Shown here one piece after another: positions 1-7,081 of a stretch of 14,114 bases of DNA. The translations under genes and the position numbers were made by a program. Position 1 is the first letter of the stretch; the number at the start of each line of letters is the position of its first letter. The stretch is from positions 1-14,114 of the forward strand of contig NZ_CALIAA010000067.1 of the NCBI RefSeq assembly GCF_938040765.1. The letters are read 5' to 3'. The notes under the pieces were generated by a model that had not been told where the DNA came from, did no database searches, and saw only the letters and a program-made list of their open reading frames with translations. Source of the DNA: an uncultured Fretibacterium sp. (GTDB lineage Bacteria; Synergistota; Synergistia; Synergistales; Aminobacteriaceae).

Positions 1-7
1 CATTTTG

Positions 8-35
8 TTGACTAGCAGCTCATAGTCATTAAAAT
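8..35 (+). promoter_or_regulatory. Candidate sigma-70 type promoter for the surface-protein gene
   Basis: TTGACT at 8-13 and TAAAAT at 30-35 are separated by 16 bases, close to the sigma-70 consensus. They lie in a strongly AT-rich patch (1-75) that contrasts with the GC-rich surroundings. If used, the transcript would carry a leader of about 200 bases before the ATG at 247. AT-rich sequence yields such matches easily, and the window edge hides what lies upstream. Confidence 0.35.
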
Positions 36-246
36 AAAACAGCTGTAGGTTTGATTCATAAAAAATTCGTGAGGGAACGCAATATGCCAAACGCAACCGA
101 CGGACCTCACGTCGTACACGACGAAGTCGAATAAATCTTCGAAAACAAGACTGTTTTTGCAGAGCCGAAATGGCTGGCCCACGAGGCGATTTTCCGGGGC
201 GATCCCCTGGATTCATCCAAAATCCCAAGGTAAAGGAGAGGCGTCG
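36..246 (+). other. Untranslated leader region before the surface-protein gene
   Basis: No convincing gene is seen here. Two small inverted repeats occur: CGAAG at 122-126 with CTTCG at 137-141, and AAAACA at 142-147 with TGTTTT at 152-157 (4-base loop, followed by one more T). The second resembles a weak AT-rich terminator or leader hairpin. A good Shine-Dalgarno AGGAG at 234-238 serves the ATG at 247. A short open frame from ATG 84 ends after 16 codons and has no family signature. Confidence 0.4.
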
Positions 247-2955
247 ATGTACGAGAAAGGCCGAAGGAGCGGGTTGTGTGTTGGAGTTTTGCTGCTGTCC
301 CTGCTCGTGTTTTCCGCAAGTGCGGAGGCGAGGACATATCACGTGACTCAGAACGGCGGCGGAGACAAGGGAGGCGGGGATTGGAGCAACGCCCTTGACG
401 AGGGCGGGTTCAGAAACAAGCTCAAGGAATCCGAGGCGGACGACGTTTTCTGGGTGGCCAGAGGAATCTACCGTCCTTCGGGGGAGAAGGACCGCAACGC
501 TTCTTTCATCCTCAAGGAAGGTGTGAAGCTCTATGGCGGGTTCAAGGGGGACGAGACGAGCCTCGAGTCCCGCAGGCCGGAGGTCGACGTTACGGTTCTG
601 ACGGGCGACTTGGACGGCGATGACAAGAGGGACGGGAACGGCGCCACGCCCAAGGCCGAGGACATCGTTGGAGAGAACAGCTACACCGTGGTGCGGAGCT
701 CGGGCTGCACTGCCGCGGCCGTCCTAGACGGGTTTACGGTCTGCGGGGGGACTGGAGGTGAGGATAAGCAGAACAATCCCGCAACAATGAACTACACCGG
801 CGGCATGCACAACGTCGAGAGCTCGCCGACCATAACGCGCTGTGTCTTCTCGGGCAACACGGCGGGCCTGCGTACGGGCAGTGGCGCCGGAATGTGCAAC
901 GACAAGGGCAGCAACCCCGTCATAAGCGACTGCACCTTCTCTGGAAACTCCATGGGGGATATAGTGTTGTGCGCTGGAGGAATGTGCAACAGCTACAGCA
1001 GCCCCACCGTGACCCGCTGCACTTTCTCCGGGAACTCCGGATACGCCGGCGGAATGCTGAACGATGGCGGCAACCCGGTCATAACCCACTGCACCTTCTC
1101 CGATAACGTAGCCGGGCCGGGCCGGGCCCACGGCGGCGGTATGTGCAACAGCAGCGGGAAACCGGTCATCTCCCACTGCAGTTTCTCCGGAAACCGAACC
1201 GCGATAGCATACAGCTCCGGCGGTGGGATGTGCAACGCCGAGAAGAGCGAGGCGGTCGTCACCTACTGCACCTTCTCCAAAAACGAGGCCATAAAGGGAT
1301 ACGGCGGCGGGATGTACAACAAGGGCACCAGCAGGCCGACTATTGCTTACTGCACCTTCTCCGAAAATGATGCCGGCGATGGCAGCGGGGGCGGGATGTA
1401 CAACGACGATCGCAGCACGCCGACCGTGAGTTGCTGTGTTTTCTCCGGGAACAAGGCCAATGGGGACAACGGCAAGGGAGGCGGGATGTTCAATCAGGGC
1501 AGAAGCGAGCCGACCGTGGTCAACTGCACCTTCTCCGGGAACTCGGCCGAGGAGGGCGAGGCGCCCTATGGAGGGCTTGGAGGCGGAGTGTACAACAAGG
1601 AGAACAGCAAACCTGCCATAGTCAACTGCACTTTCTTCGGAAATCGGGTCAGCGGAAAGGGCGGCGGCGGGGGAATTTATAACGGCGAGAGGAGCTCCCC
1701 CTCGGTGATCAACTGCATCCTCTGGAATAACGGCACGGAGATAGTCAACAAGGAGAGGGTCACCTTGACGCTGAAAAACTGCGTCATCCAGGGCTGGACG
1801 GAGGGGGGCGCAGGCGTCACCAGCGCGGACCCGAAGCTGGGGGGCCTGAAGGACAACGGCGGACCGACCCAAACTCACGCGTTGCCCTCGGGCAGTATTG
1901 CCGTCAATGCGGGAACCCTGGAGGGGCTGTCCGCCAATATTCGGGATCTGGTGAGCGTCGACCAGCGGGGCTATAAACGCACGGATGCGAAACCGGACAT
2001 CGGCGCCTACGAGTTTATGCAGCAGCCTGTGCCCGTTCCGACGAAATTTGCCGTCCAGGTCTCCTGGAATGCGGGCGGGAGCGTGAAGCACAAGGGCGCT
2101 GCGGTCACCTCTCCATTCAAGACGGAGGTGGCGTCGGGAGACGGTCTCACATTTGATATCACGGCCAATCCGGGCTTTGTCATCGGCACGCTGACGGACA
2201 ACGGATCCGACGTCAAGGATGCCGCGGGGAAGAGCGGCTACAGGTATGCGCTCGACAACGTGACGGCGGCTCACACACTCTTGGTTTCGTTCAAGACGTC
2301 GGCGTCGAATCCTCCAGAATCCTCGGACCCCAAGCCCAACGAGCCTCAAAAGCCCGATCCGGAAAAGCCGGCTCCGTCTCCATCCCCATCTCCGGCCCCG
2401 AATCAGCCTCTGCCCCCGGAATCCTCGGATGTTCCTCCTTCGGCGACGTTGCCCGATATTCCCATCAGCCCCGAGAGGTGGGTCGCCGAGGTCGTTCCCG
2501 AGTCCGGAAAGCCGGGGACCCTGCGCTTCACGCTCACAACCTCCATCGAGGCGCAGCAGCCGATAACATTCTTCAGCTCAAGGATGCGCGATATCGTCGA
2601 GGGCACCCTGCGGACGGAGCTCTCTCTGGGGGGGCAGAAGGCCAGCCTCGCCCTTGCGGTCGCCGAGAGCGATGCGGCGCTCGACGGGTCGCCCCGCCGC
2701 TATGGCCTGAAACTGACGGGCAACGTATTGGAGGGCAATTTGTCCAACACGGCCATTACGGCCCTTCAATACAGCCTGGAGGGCGACTCGAAGATCCACT
2801 CGGTCTCCCTTCCCGAGGCCGGCATCCCCATAAGCAAGATGCAGCGGAACCAGAGCCCGCAGCAGAATAAATCCAGCAGCGGGGGCTGCGAGGCGGGATT
2901 GGGTTTTTCGGCTCTGATCGCCCTGTCGGCGTTCGTCATTCGCCGCGGAAGATAG
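247..2955 (+). CDS. Secreted beta-helix surface protein with choice-of-anchor Q domain and Synergist-CTERM sorting signal
   Basis: This is a 902-residue exported protein, probably displayed on the cell surface; no catalytic role is evident. Residues 1-27 form a signal peptide (basic start, Leu/Val core, Ala-x-Ala end). Residues about 185-495 hold eleven repeats of 24-34 residues with the pattern Gly-Gly-Met-x-Asn ... Cys-x-Phe-Ser-Gly-Asn, typical of polymorphic-outer-membrane-protein-like right-handed beta-helices. A choice-of-anchor Q type segment follows (about 528-590, containing DNGGPTQTHAL and DIGAYEF). Next come a beta-sandwich-like repeat (about 599-685), a Pro/Ser-rich linker (about 688-738) and a further domain of unknown type. 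The tail (876-902) is Ser-Ser-Ser-Gly-Gly-Cys, a hydrophobic stretch and Arg-Arg-Gly-Arg, the Synergist-CTERM pattern. ATG 247 is chosen because AGGAG lies 8 bases upstream and the signal peptide begins there; a longer in-frame reading from 157 has neither. Adhesion is a guess from fold. Confidence 0.9.
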   Translation: MYEKGRRSGLCVGVLLLSLLVFSASAEARTYHVTQNGGGDKGGGDWSNALDEGGFRNKLKESEADDVFWVARGIYRPSGEKDRNASFILKEGVKLYGGFKGDETSLESRRPEVDVTVLTGDLDGDDKRDGNGATPKAEDIVGENSYTVVRSSGCTAAAVLDGFTVCGGTGGEDKQNNPATMNYTGGMHNVESSPTITRCVFSGNTAGLRTGSGAGMCNDKGSNPVISDCTFSGNSMGDIVLCAGGMCNSYSSPTVTRCTFSGNSGYAGGMLNDGGNPVITHCTFSDNVAGPGRAHGGGMCNSSGKPVISHCSFSGNRTAIAYSSGGGMCNAEKSEAVVTYCTFSKNEAIKGYGGGMYNKGTSRPTIAYCTFSENDAGDGSGGGMYNDDRSTPTVSCCVFSGNKANGDNGKGGGMFNQGRSEPTVVNCTFSGNSAEEGEAPYGGLGGGVYNKENSKPAIVNCTFFGNRVSGKGGGGGIYNGERSSPSVINCILWNNGTEIVNKERVTLTLKNCVIQGWTEGGAGVTSADPKLGGLKDNGGPTQTHALPSGSIAVNAGTLEGLSANIRDLVSVDQRGYKRTDAKPDIGAYEFMQQPVPVPTKFAVQVSWNAGGSVKHKGAAVTSPFKTEVASGDGLTFDITANPGFVIGTLTDNGSDVKDAAGKSGYRYALDNVTAAHTLLVSFKTSASNPPESSDPKPNEPQKPDPEKPAPSPSPSPAPNQPLPPESSDVPPSATLPDIPISPERWVAEVVPESGKPGTLRFTLTTSIEAQQPITFFSSRMRDIVEGTLRTELSLGGQKASLALAVAESDAALDGSPRRYGLKLTGNVLEGNLSNTAITALQYSLEGDSKIHSVSLPEAGIPISKMQRNQSPQQNKSSSGGCEAGLGFSALIALSAFVIRRGR
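799..1731 (+). repeat. In-gene tandem repeats encoding the beta-helix coils
   Basis: The codon for the conserved Cys recurs at 841, 931, 1018, 1090, 1177, 1267, 1351, 1435, 1525, 1627 and 1714. The spacings are 90, 87, 72, 87, 90, 84, 84, 90, 102 and 87 bases, all multiples of three. The DNA core TGCACCTTCTCC is nearly identical in several units. The last unit is degenerate (Cys-Ile-Leu-Trp-Asn-Asn). Early units mostly carry Gly-Met-Cys-Asn and later units Gly-Met-Tyr-Asn or a variant. This in-frame spacing would let units be gained or lost by recombination without breaking the frame. Confidence 0.9.
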
Positions 2956-2982
2956 CGCCATATTGCCGATTCCATTGAGCCC

Positions 2983-3020
2983 AAAAGGGGCGGCGGCTTG
3001 TCGAGGCCGCCGCCCCTTTT
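2983..3020. terminator. Strong Rho-independent terminator, usable in both directions
   Basis: A perfect 15-bp stem is formed by AAAAGGGGCGGCGGC (2983-2997) and GCCGCCGCCCCTTTT (3006-3020), with an 8-base loop. The A-run and T-run at the stem edges give a U-tract on either strand. It begins 28 bases after the surface-protein stop codon and should isolate that gene from the downstream cluster. Confidence 0.92.
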
Positions 3021-3128
3021 GACTATCCTTTCACGAGATCTGTTCCACGGAATCCGCGGGGGTGAGCGGACGCATTTGGGACGACCCGCATCTGCGTGGA
3101 GATACCGGAGGGCGTCCGGCGTTCTTTA

Positions 3129-3137
3129 TGGTAAAAT
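3129..3137 (+). promoter_or_regulatory. Candidate extended -10 promoter element
   Basis: TGGTAAAAT at 3129-3137 matches an extended -10 (TGn followed by TAAAAT). No recognisable -35 lies 16-18 bases upstream, which extended -10 promoters can tolerate. It would give a leader of about 220 bases for the gene at 3367. Confidence 0.3.
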
Positions 3138-3274
3138 CGGCACGATCCCGGTCTTTTGCGTCGGCGGGCGACGCGTTTTCATGATGCGGCCGGATGCGGG
3201 CGGACCCGAACGGGATGCCTAGCGGATTCGGCCGGTTTTCGCTCTCGGTGCCATAAAAAGCAGGCGCGGGGGGA

Positions 3275-3280
3275 TAAAAT
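3275..3280 (+). promoter_or_regulatory. Second candidate -10 element, nearer the BamA cluster
   Basis: TAAAAT at 3275-3280 lies in a short AT-richer patch about 85 bases before the gene at 3367. No clear -35 is seen at the expected distance. It is an alternative to the site at 3129; the sequence does not decide between them. Confidence 0.25.
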
Positions 3281-3366
3281 ACTGTTGAGAGAGAGGTAAA
3301 AAATCGGCTTGAGGAGGGGCTCCCTCCCCAAGGCCGTCGGAGGTGGGACGAGTGGGCGGAGAGGGC

Positions 3367-4032
3367 ATGGAAAAACGGGTGGCCGGCATTGTGCGGTGGC
3401 TGGAGCGCTTTCAGCGTTCCTACAAGTCGGGGTCGATGGAGAGCGCCCTGATGGACGCCGAGTGTGCCCGGGCCGACCTGGAGACCCTGCGCCGGGACGT
3501 ATGGTCCTCGCTCGGTCCCTGTCGTTTACCGCGCCGCCGAAGGGGGATGTTCGTGTCCCGCGCGGTCCTTACGGCCTTTCTTGTCGTGTTGGCGACATCG
3601 GTCCCCGTTTCTGAGCTCCGGCGGCGGACGGAGGAGGCTTCCCCCGTCCACGATTCTCTCTCCGCCTGGACGGCCCTGAGCATCCGGGGGGCGGGGAGCG
3701 CCTTCGACGGGGGCTGGGGAGGGAAGAATGCCGCCTCCCATTTCCCGTCGGGAACGTCGGAAGAACGGAAGAACCTGTCCGTCCCCCGGGGAACTTGGAC
3801 GAACGCGGGCCTCTTGCGCCGCCCCTCGCCCGAAACGGGGGAGAGGTCCGTAAGGAGAGCCCCGAACGCTGCCGGAAACGAGAGGGCCGGCAGGGCGGGA
3901 TCTGCAAATGAAAAAAAGGTGCCCTATGAAACGGTCTTTTCTCTGCTTCAGACGGGCGAACGGGTGTTGAAGAACGAGGAACCTGTGATCGCGGTCGATC
4001 GGGGACAGGGGAAGGGAGAGGGTGGCCTTTGA
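3367..4032 (+). CDS. Unrecognised single-pass membrane protein, overlapping bamA
   Basis: I do not recognise this 221-residue protein. Residues 1-50 are a soluble, charged, probably helical segment rich in Arg, Glu and Leu. After a basic patch (about 54-60) comes one hydrophobic segment (about 61-80). The remaining 140 residues are rich in Gly, Arg, Ser and Glu and look disordered, with a more ordered piece near the end (FSLLQTGERVLKNEE). The basic residues before the membrane segment suggest a cytoplasmic N-terminus and an external C-terminal tail. ATG 3367 is chosen for the purine-rich GGAGAGG just before it; GTG 3343 would add 8 residues. The stop TGA at 4030-4032 overlaps the TTG start of bamA (TTGA), so the two are probably translationally coupled. 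GC-rich third positions support coding. A role in outer-membrane assembly is inferred from position only. Confidence 0.7.
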   Translation: MEKRVAGIVRWLERFQRSYKSGSMESALMDAECARADLETLRRDVWSSLGPCRLPRRRRGMFVSRAVLTAFLVVLATSVPVSELRRRTEEASPVHDSLSAWTALSIRGAGSAFDGGWGGKNAASHFPSGTSEERKNLSVPRGTWTNAGLLRRPSPETGERSVRRAPNAAGNERAGRAGSANEKKVPYETVFSLLQTGERVLKNEEPVIAVDRGQGKGEGGL

Positions 4033-5804
4033 GCTACAGGCTTTTATTGGAGGCTCCGGCAAGGGGCTGGAGGCTTTTCGGGATCGCTTTGTTCGCTTGT
4101 GTTTGCCTTTTGGCGCTGTCCGGCGGGGCCTTTGCGGCCGAGACGCCCAGGGTCGTGTCCGTCGGGGTGTCGGGGAACGAGCATATCACGGCGCAGTACA
4201 TCCTGGGGGTCGTCGAGACGAAGGCGGAGACCGAGCTGAACCGGGATACGCTCCAGAAGGATATCGAGGCCATATACAACCAGGGATTCTTCTCCTATGT
4301 GGACGTGGACCTTCGGCCCGAGGGCGAGGGCGTCTCGGTGACCTACGCCGTCCGGGAGAATCCGGTGATCGAGTCGATCTCCTTCACGGGCAACACCGTC
4401 TACTCGAGCGAGGTCCTGATGAAGGAGGTCTTCTCCCAGGTGGGGACGGTCTTCAACCGTGTCTTCTTCCGCAACGACCTCGACCGCATTCAGGAGCGCT
4501 ACCACAAGGACGGCTACGTCATGGTGCGAATCGCGGACGTGAACGTCGAGGGCGGGAACATCAAGGTCCGGATCCTGGAGCCGCGGGTGGGCGACATCGT
4601 GATCCAGGGCAACCGTAAGACCAAGACCAAAGTGATCCGCCGGGAGATCAAGCTGAAGGAGGGGGACCTCTTCAACGTCGTCCACTTCCGTCATCAGCTC
4701 GGAAAGCTGCAGGCCCTGGGCTACTTCGAGGACGTCAACGTGGGCTTCGACGCCCCCGAGGGGCAGGACGAAGTGGTGGACCTGATCCTGACCGTCAAGG
4801 AGAAGAAGACGGCCTCCATCGGGCTGAACCTGGCCTACGGGACGGAGAGCGGGGTCAGCGGCGGGCTGACCTACAGCGACACGAACCTGATGGGACTGGG
4901 CTACAGCCTGGAGGTCGGGTTCGACGAGGGGAACGAGGCCAGCTACTGGGCCACGCTGTCCAGCCCCTACATGGACCGGAGCACCTACGCCTGGCGCGTG
5001 GGGGTGCGCTACAACACCTACGACGACCGCTACTATTATTACAAGGGCAAGAGGCAGTTCGAGTTTGACGAGAAGAGCCTGAACGTCTACGCGGGCCTGG
5101 GGAAGAAGTTCGGGCGCAAGGAGGATTGGAGCTGGTTCCTCACGCTGCGGCGCACGGATACCTCCTATTCGGACGTGCACAACACCATTCCCGGCTACGT
5201 CGACGACCTGACGATGTGGGAGGGCGTGAACATGACCGCAGAGCTCCAGTTCACGCTGGACAAGCGCGACCCCTACCTTCCCTACAGCAAGGGGCTGGTC
5301 TGGGAGACGACCTTCGAGCAGGCCGCGAAGGTCCTGGGCGGGGAGTTCGATTATCTGAAGTACTGGACGCAGCTGCGCTATTACCTTCCGCTCAACCGCT
5401 TCGTCGATGGGATCTTCGATGTCGACAACCTTTGGACGGAGGACTCGCCCATACTGCTGGCCGCCCGCCTGAGGATAGGGTCGTCCACGGTGGACGAGCT
5501 GCCCGCCTTCGCGCGCTATTCCCTGGGCGGAATGAACTCGCTTCGCGGCTACGACAGCCGTTCGTTCGAGGGCAGCAACGTGATCCTGGGCAACTTCGAG
5601 CTTCGGGTGCCCGTGCACAAGAACTTCACCCTCGTGGGCTTCTACGACATCGGCAACGCGGACAGCAAGATGGATTGGGGCGACCTCCACGACGACTACG
5701 GCCTGGGGATCCGCGTGAAGACCCCGTTCGGCAACCTGCGTCTGGACTACGCCTATGGCGATGACGAGAACAAGACCTACTTCGGCTTCGGGGAGATATT
5801 CTAG
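4029..5804 (+). CDS. bamA: BamA, Omp85-family outer-membrane protein assembly factor
   Basis: BamA is the core of the machine that folds beta-barrel proteins into the outer membrane. The 591-residue product has a signal peptide (1-36, ending AFA before AET). It has three POTRA domains at about 41-111, 113-186 and 187-260, each with a Gly-Asn turn early and a Gly-Tyr or Gly-Phe near the second helix. A barrel of about 330 residues follows. Leu505-Arg506-Gly507-Tyr508 is the conserved loop-6 motif that packs inside the barrel, and the protein ends in Phe, as the barrel signal requires. E. coli BamA has five POTRAs and about 810 residues, so this is a short form. The start is TTG 4029, which follows a purine-rich Shine-Dalgarno (AAGGGAGAGGG) and overlaps the previous stop codon; no ATG gives the full signal peptide. 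TamA is possible, but position beside lpx genes favours BamA. Confidence 0.93.
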   Translation: MSYRLLLEAPARGWRLFGIALFACVCLLALSGGAFAAETPRVVSVGVSGNEHITAQYILGVVETKAETELNRDTLQKDIEAIYNQGFFSYVDVDLRPEGEGVSVTYAVRENPVIESISFTGNTVYSSEVLMKEVFSQVGTVFNRVFFRNDLDRIQERYHKDGYVMVRIADVNVEGGNIKVRILEPRVGDIVIQGNRKTKTKVIRREIKLKEGDLFNVVHFRHQLGKLQALGYFEDVNVGFDAPEGQDEVVDLILTVKEKKTASIGLNLAYGTESGVSGGLTYSDTNLMGLGYSLEVGFDEGNEASYWATLSSPYMDRSTYAWRVGVRYNTYDDRYYYYKGKRQFEFDEKSLNVYAGLGKKFGRKEDWSWFLTLRRTDTSYSDVHNTIPGYVDDLTMWEGVNMTAELQFTLDKRDPYLPYSKGLVWETTFEQAAKVLGGEFDYLKYWTQLRYYLPLNRFVDGIFDVDNLWTEDSPILLAARLRIGSSTVDELPAFARYSLGGMNSLRGYDSRSFEGSNVILGNFELRVPVHKNFTLVGFYDIGNADSKMDWGDLHDDYGLGIRVKTPFGNLRLDYAYGDDENKTYFGFGEIF

Positions 5805-7056
5805 GGAAGAAAAACGTTTCGGGAGGGCTGCGGCGCTCCTCCTGGGGGCCGCGGCCCTTTTCCTGATCCTTTCCGCCGCGCCCTGCCAGGCGTTGACGCT
5901 CTCGGGGCTTCCGGAGTGGCTCGAACCCTCCGTCCTGAGGAGCCTGGAGGCGGTGTGGGACGAGATTCCCGACGCTCCCGGCGTGGACAGGATAGGGACG
6001 CTTTCGGTCGTCGCCGCACGCCTGTTTGCGGGGTACCGCGTCGTCGTCTCTCCGGGGCCCGCGGTGTCCTTCGAGCGGGGAAGGACGCCGCACTGGAGCG
6101 TTCGGATCTCGCTGCCGGAGCTTAGGGAACCCGTGCTCGAATGGTTTGGCTCGGATATCCGGGGCCTGGACGGCGAGATCGCCTCCCTTCTGGCGGCGCT
6201 GCCCTCCGAGGCGCTTTCCTGGGCGGACGTCGCCCTGAGGCATCGGATAGGGGAGATCCTGGAACGGCGCCTGCCGGGCTGGGACTTTTCGGTGCAGGTC
6301 GCCCTCGGCGGGGCGGAGGCCGTCCTCACGCTTTCCTTCCGTCCCCGGCAGCCCCTGGTGCTGGCCATAACCCCCTCGCTCTATTCCGCGACGATGCCCG
6401 TCATGTTTCAGTCCGATCTCGAGGCCAAGCTGGTCCCCGGGCTGTCCCCCCTGATCGCGCTCCCCGTCGAATGGGTGGCGCGCCACCGGGACCGGGTCGA
6501 GGCTCTGGCGCGGAAATTTCTCGAGGACCGGAACTCCGTGTCGAACCTGGGGGCCCGGGTGAAGGTCACCTTCGTCCCGGGGCCCGTCTCCAGAATGGAC
6601 GCTCTTGTGGACAGCGACCGTCTTCTCTTCCAGGTGTGGGTCGCGGCCTATGCCGGCATCGAGGGGCGCTATCCCGAGGCGGGGCTGTTTCTGGGGTGGA
6701 ACACCGCACACCTGACGGGCTTGGACCTCGAACTCTACGGCGAGGCCGTGATGGACCTGGAGGATTTCGGGCTGACGCGCCGCCTGGGGGTGCGTTTCCG
6801 CCCCCTGGGGGACCTGCGGGTGGGGATGGAGGTCGAGTGGCCGAAGGAACGATGGTTCTACCGGGTGCTCTGGGACCCCCATCGGGTCCGGAGGCCCTAT
6901 TTCTGGTGGCGCCACGCCCCAGGGTGGGGGCACGAGGCCTCGCTGGGCTATCGCTTCAACGAACACCTGTCCGTCGAGATCCATTACAGCGGGATCGGCG
7001 AGGATCGAGGGGAAAAAAAGGAGAAACTGGGGCTGAGAGGGGTTCTTTCCCTGTGA
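5755..7056 (+). CDS. Unrecognised exported beta-rich protein, overlapping the end of bamA
   Basis: This protein of up to 433 residues has no name I can give. After a basic stretch it has a hydrophobic signal segment (about 24-44) ending Cys-Gln-Ala before LTL; the Cys lacks a lipobox, so it is not an obvious lipoprotein. Three stretches (about 46-109, 153-201 and 238-279) show a helix followed by two strands, faintly like POTRA units (for example ARLFAGYRVVVSPGPAVSFE). From about 290 to the end, alternating polar and hydrophobic strands with many Trp, Tyr and Phe and a final RGVLSL look like a small beta-barrel or beta-sheet domain. The start is unsettled: ATG 5755 and ATG 5761 both lie inside bamA and neither has a Shine-Dalgarno. 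The position usually held by skp in proteobacteria, between bamA and lpxD, suggests a role in outer-membrane assembly or lipid transport (inference). Confidence 0.8.
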   Translation: MAMTRTRPTSASGRYSREEKRFGRAAALLLGAAALFLILSAAPCQALTLSGLPEWLEPSVLRSLEAVWDEIPDAPGVDRIGTLSVVAARLFAGYRVVVSPGPAVSFERGRTPHWSVRISLPELREPVLEWFGSDIRGLDGEIASLLAALPSEALSWADVALRHRIGEILERRLPGWDFSVQVALGGAEAVLTLSFRPRQPLVLAITPSLYSATMPVMFQSDLEAKLVPGLSPLIALPVEWVARHRDRVEALARKFLEDRNSVSNLGARVKVTFVPGPVSRMDALVDSDRLLFQVWVAAYAGIEGRYPEAGLFLGWNTAHLTGLDLELYGEAVMDLEDFGLTRRLGVRFRPLGDLRVGMEVEWPKERWFYRVLWDPHRVRRPYFWWRHAPGWGHEASLGYRFNEHLSVEIHYSGIGEDRGEKKEKLGLRGVLSL

Positions 7057-7081
7057 CTCGGCCGGATGGAACAGCGATTAA

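Larger units (their letters stand above)
3021..3366 (+). other. Gene-free gap before the BamA cluster
   Basis: No protein with family features is seen. An open frame at 2998-3222 starts inside the terminator hairpin and has a skewed Arg/Gly/Pro composition, so it is treated as non-coding. The gap holds two -10-like sites (listed separately) and is the likely location of the promoter for the cluster starting at 3367. Confidence 0.5.

Noticed and set aside
157..246. N-terminal extension of the surface protein from a TTG at 157
   Set aside because: It would place 30 residues before a good signal peptide and has no ribosome site, whereas ATG 247 follows AGGAG at proper spacing.
799..1731. Regularly spaced repeats considered as a CRISPR array
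   Set aside because: The spacing is always a multiple of three, the repeats are imperfect and lie in an open reading frame encoding a coherent beta-helix motif.
724..2349. A 541-codon open frame on the minus strand opposite the surface-protein gene
   Set aside because: It mirrors the repeat-bearing sense gene, has no signal or family motif and lacks a credible start. Long antisense open frames are expected in GC-rich DNA.
2998..3222. A 74-codon open frame after the first terminator
   Set aside because: It starts inside the hairpin, has no ribosome site and no protein-like features.
4044..6368. A 774-codon minus-strand open frame opposite bamA and its neighbour
   Set aside because: Its Val/His/Arg-rich composition is the shadow of high-GC codons in the real genes, and bamA is unmistakable on the other strand.
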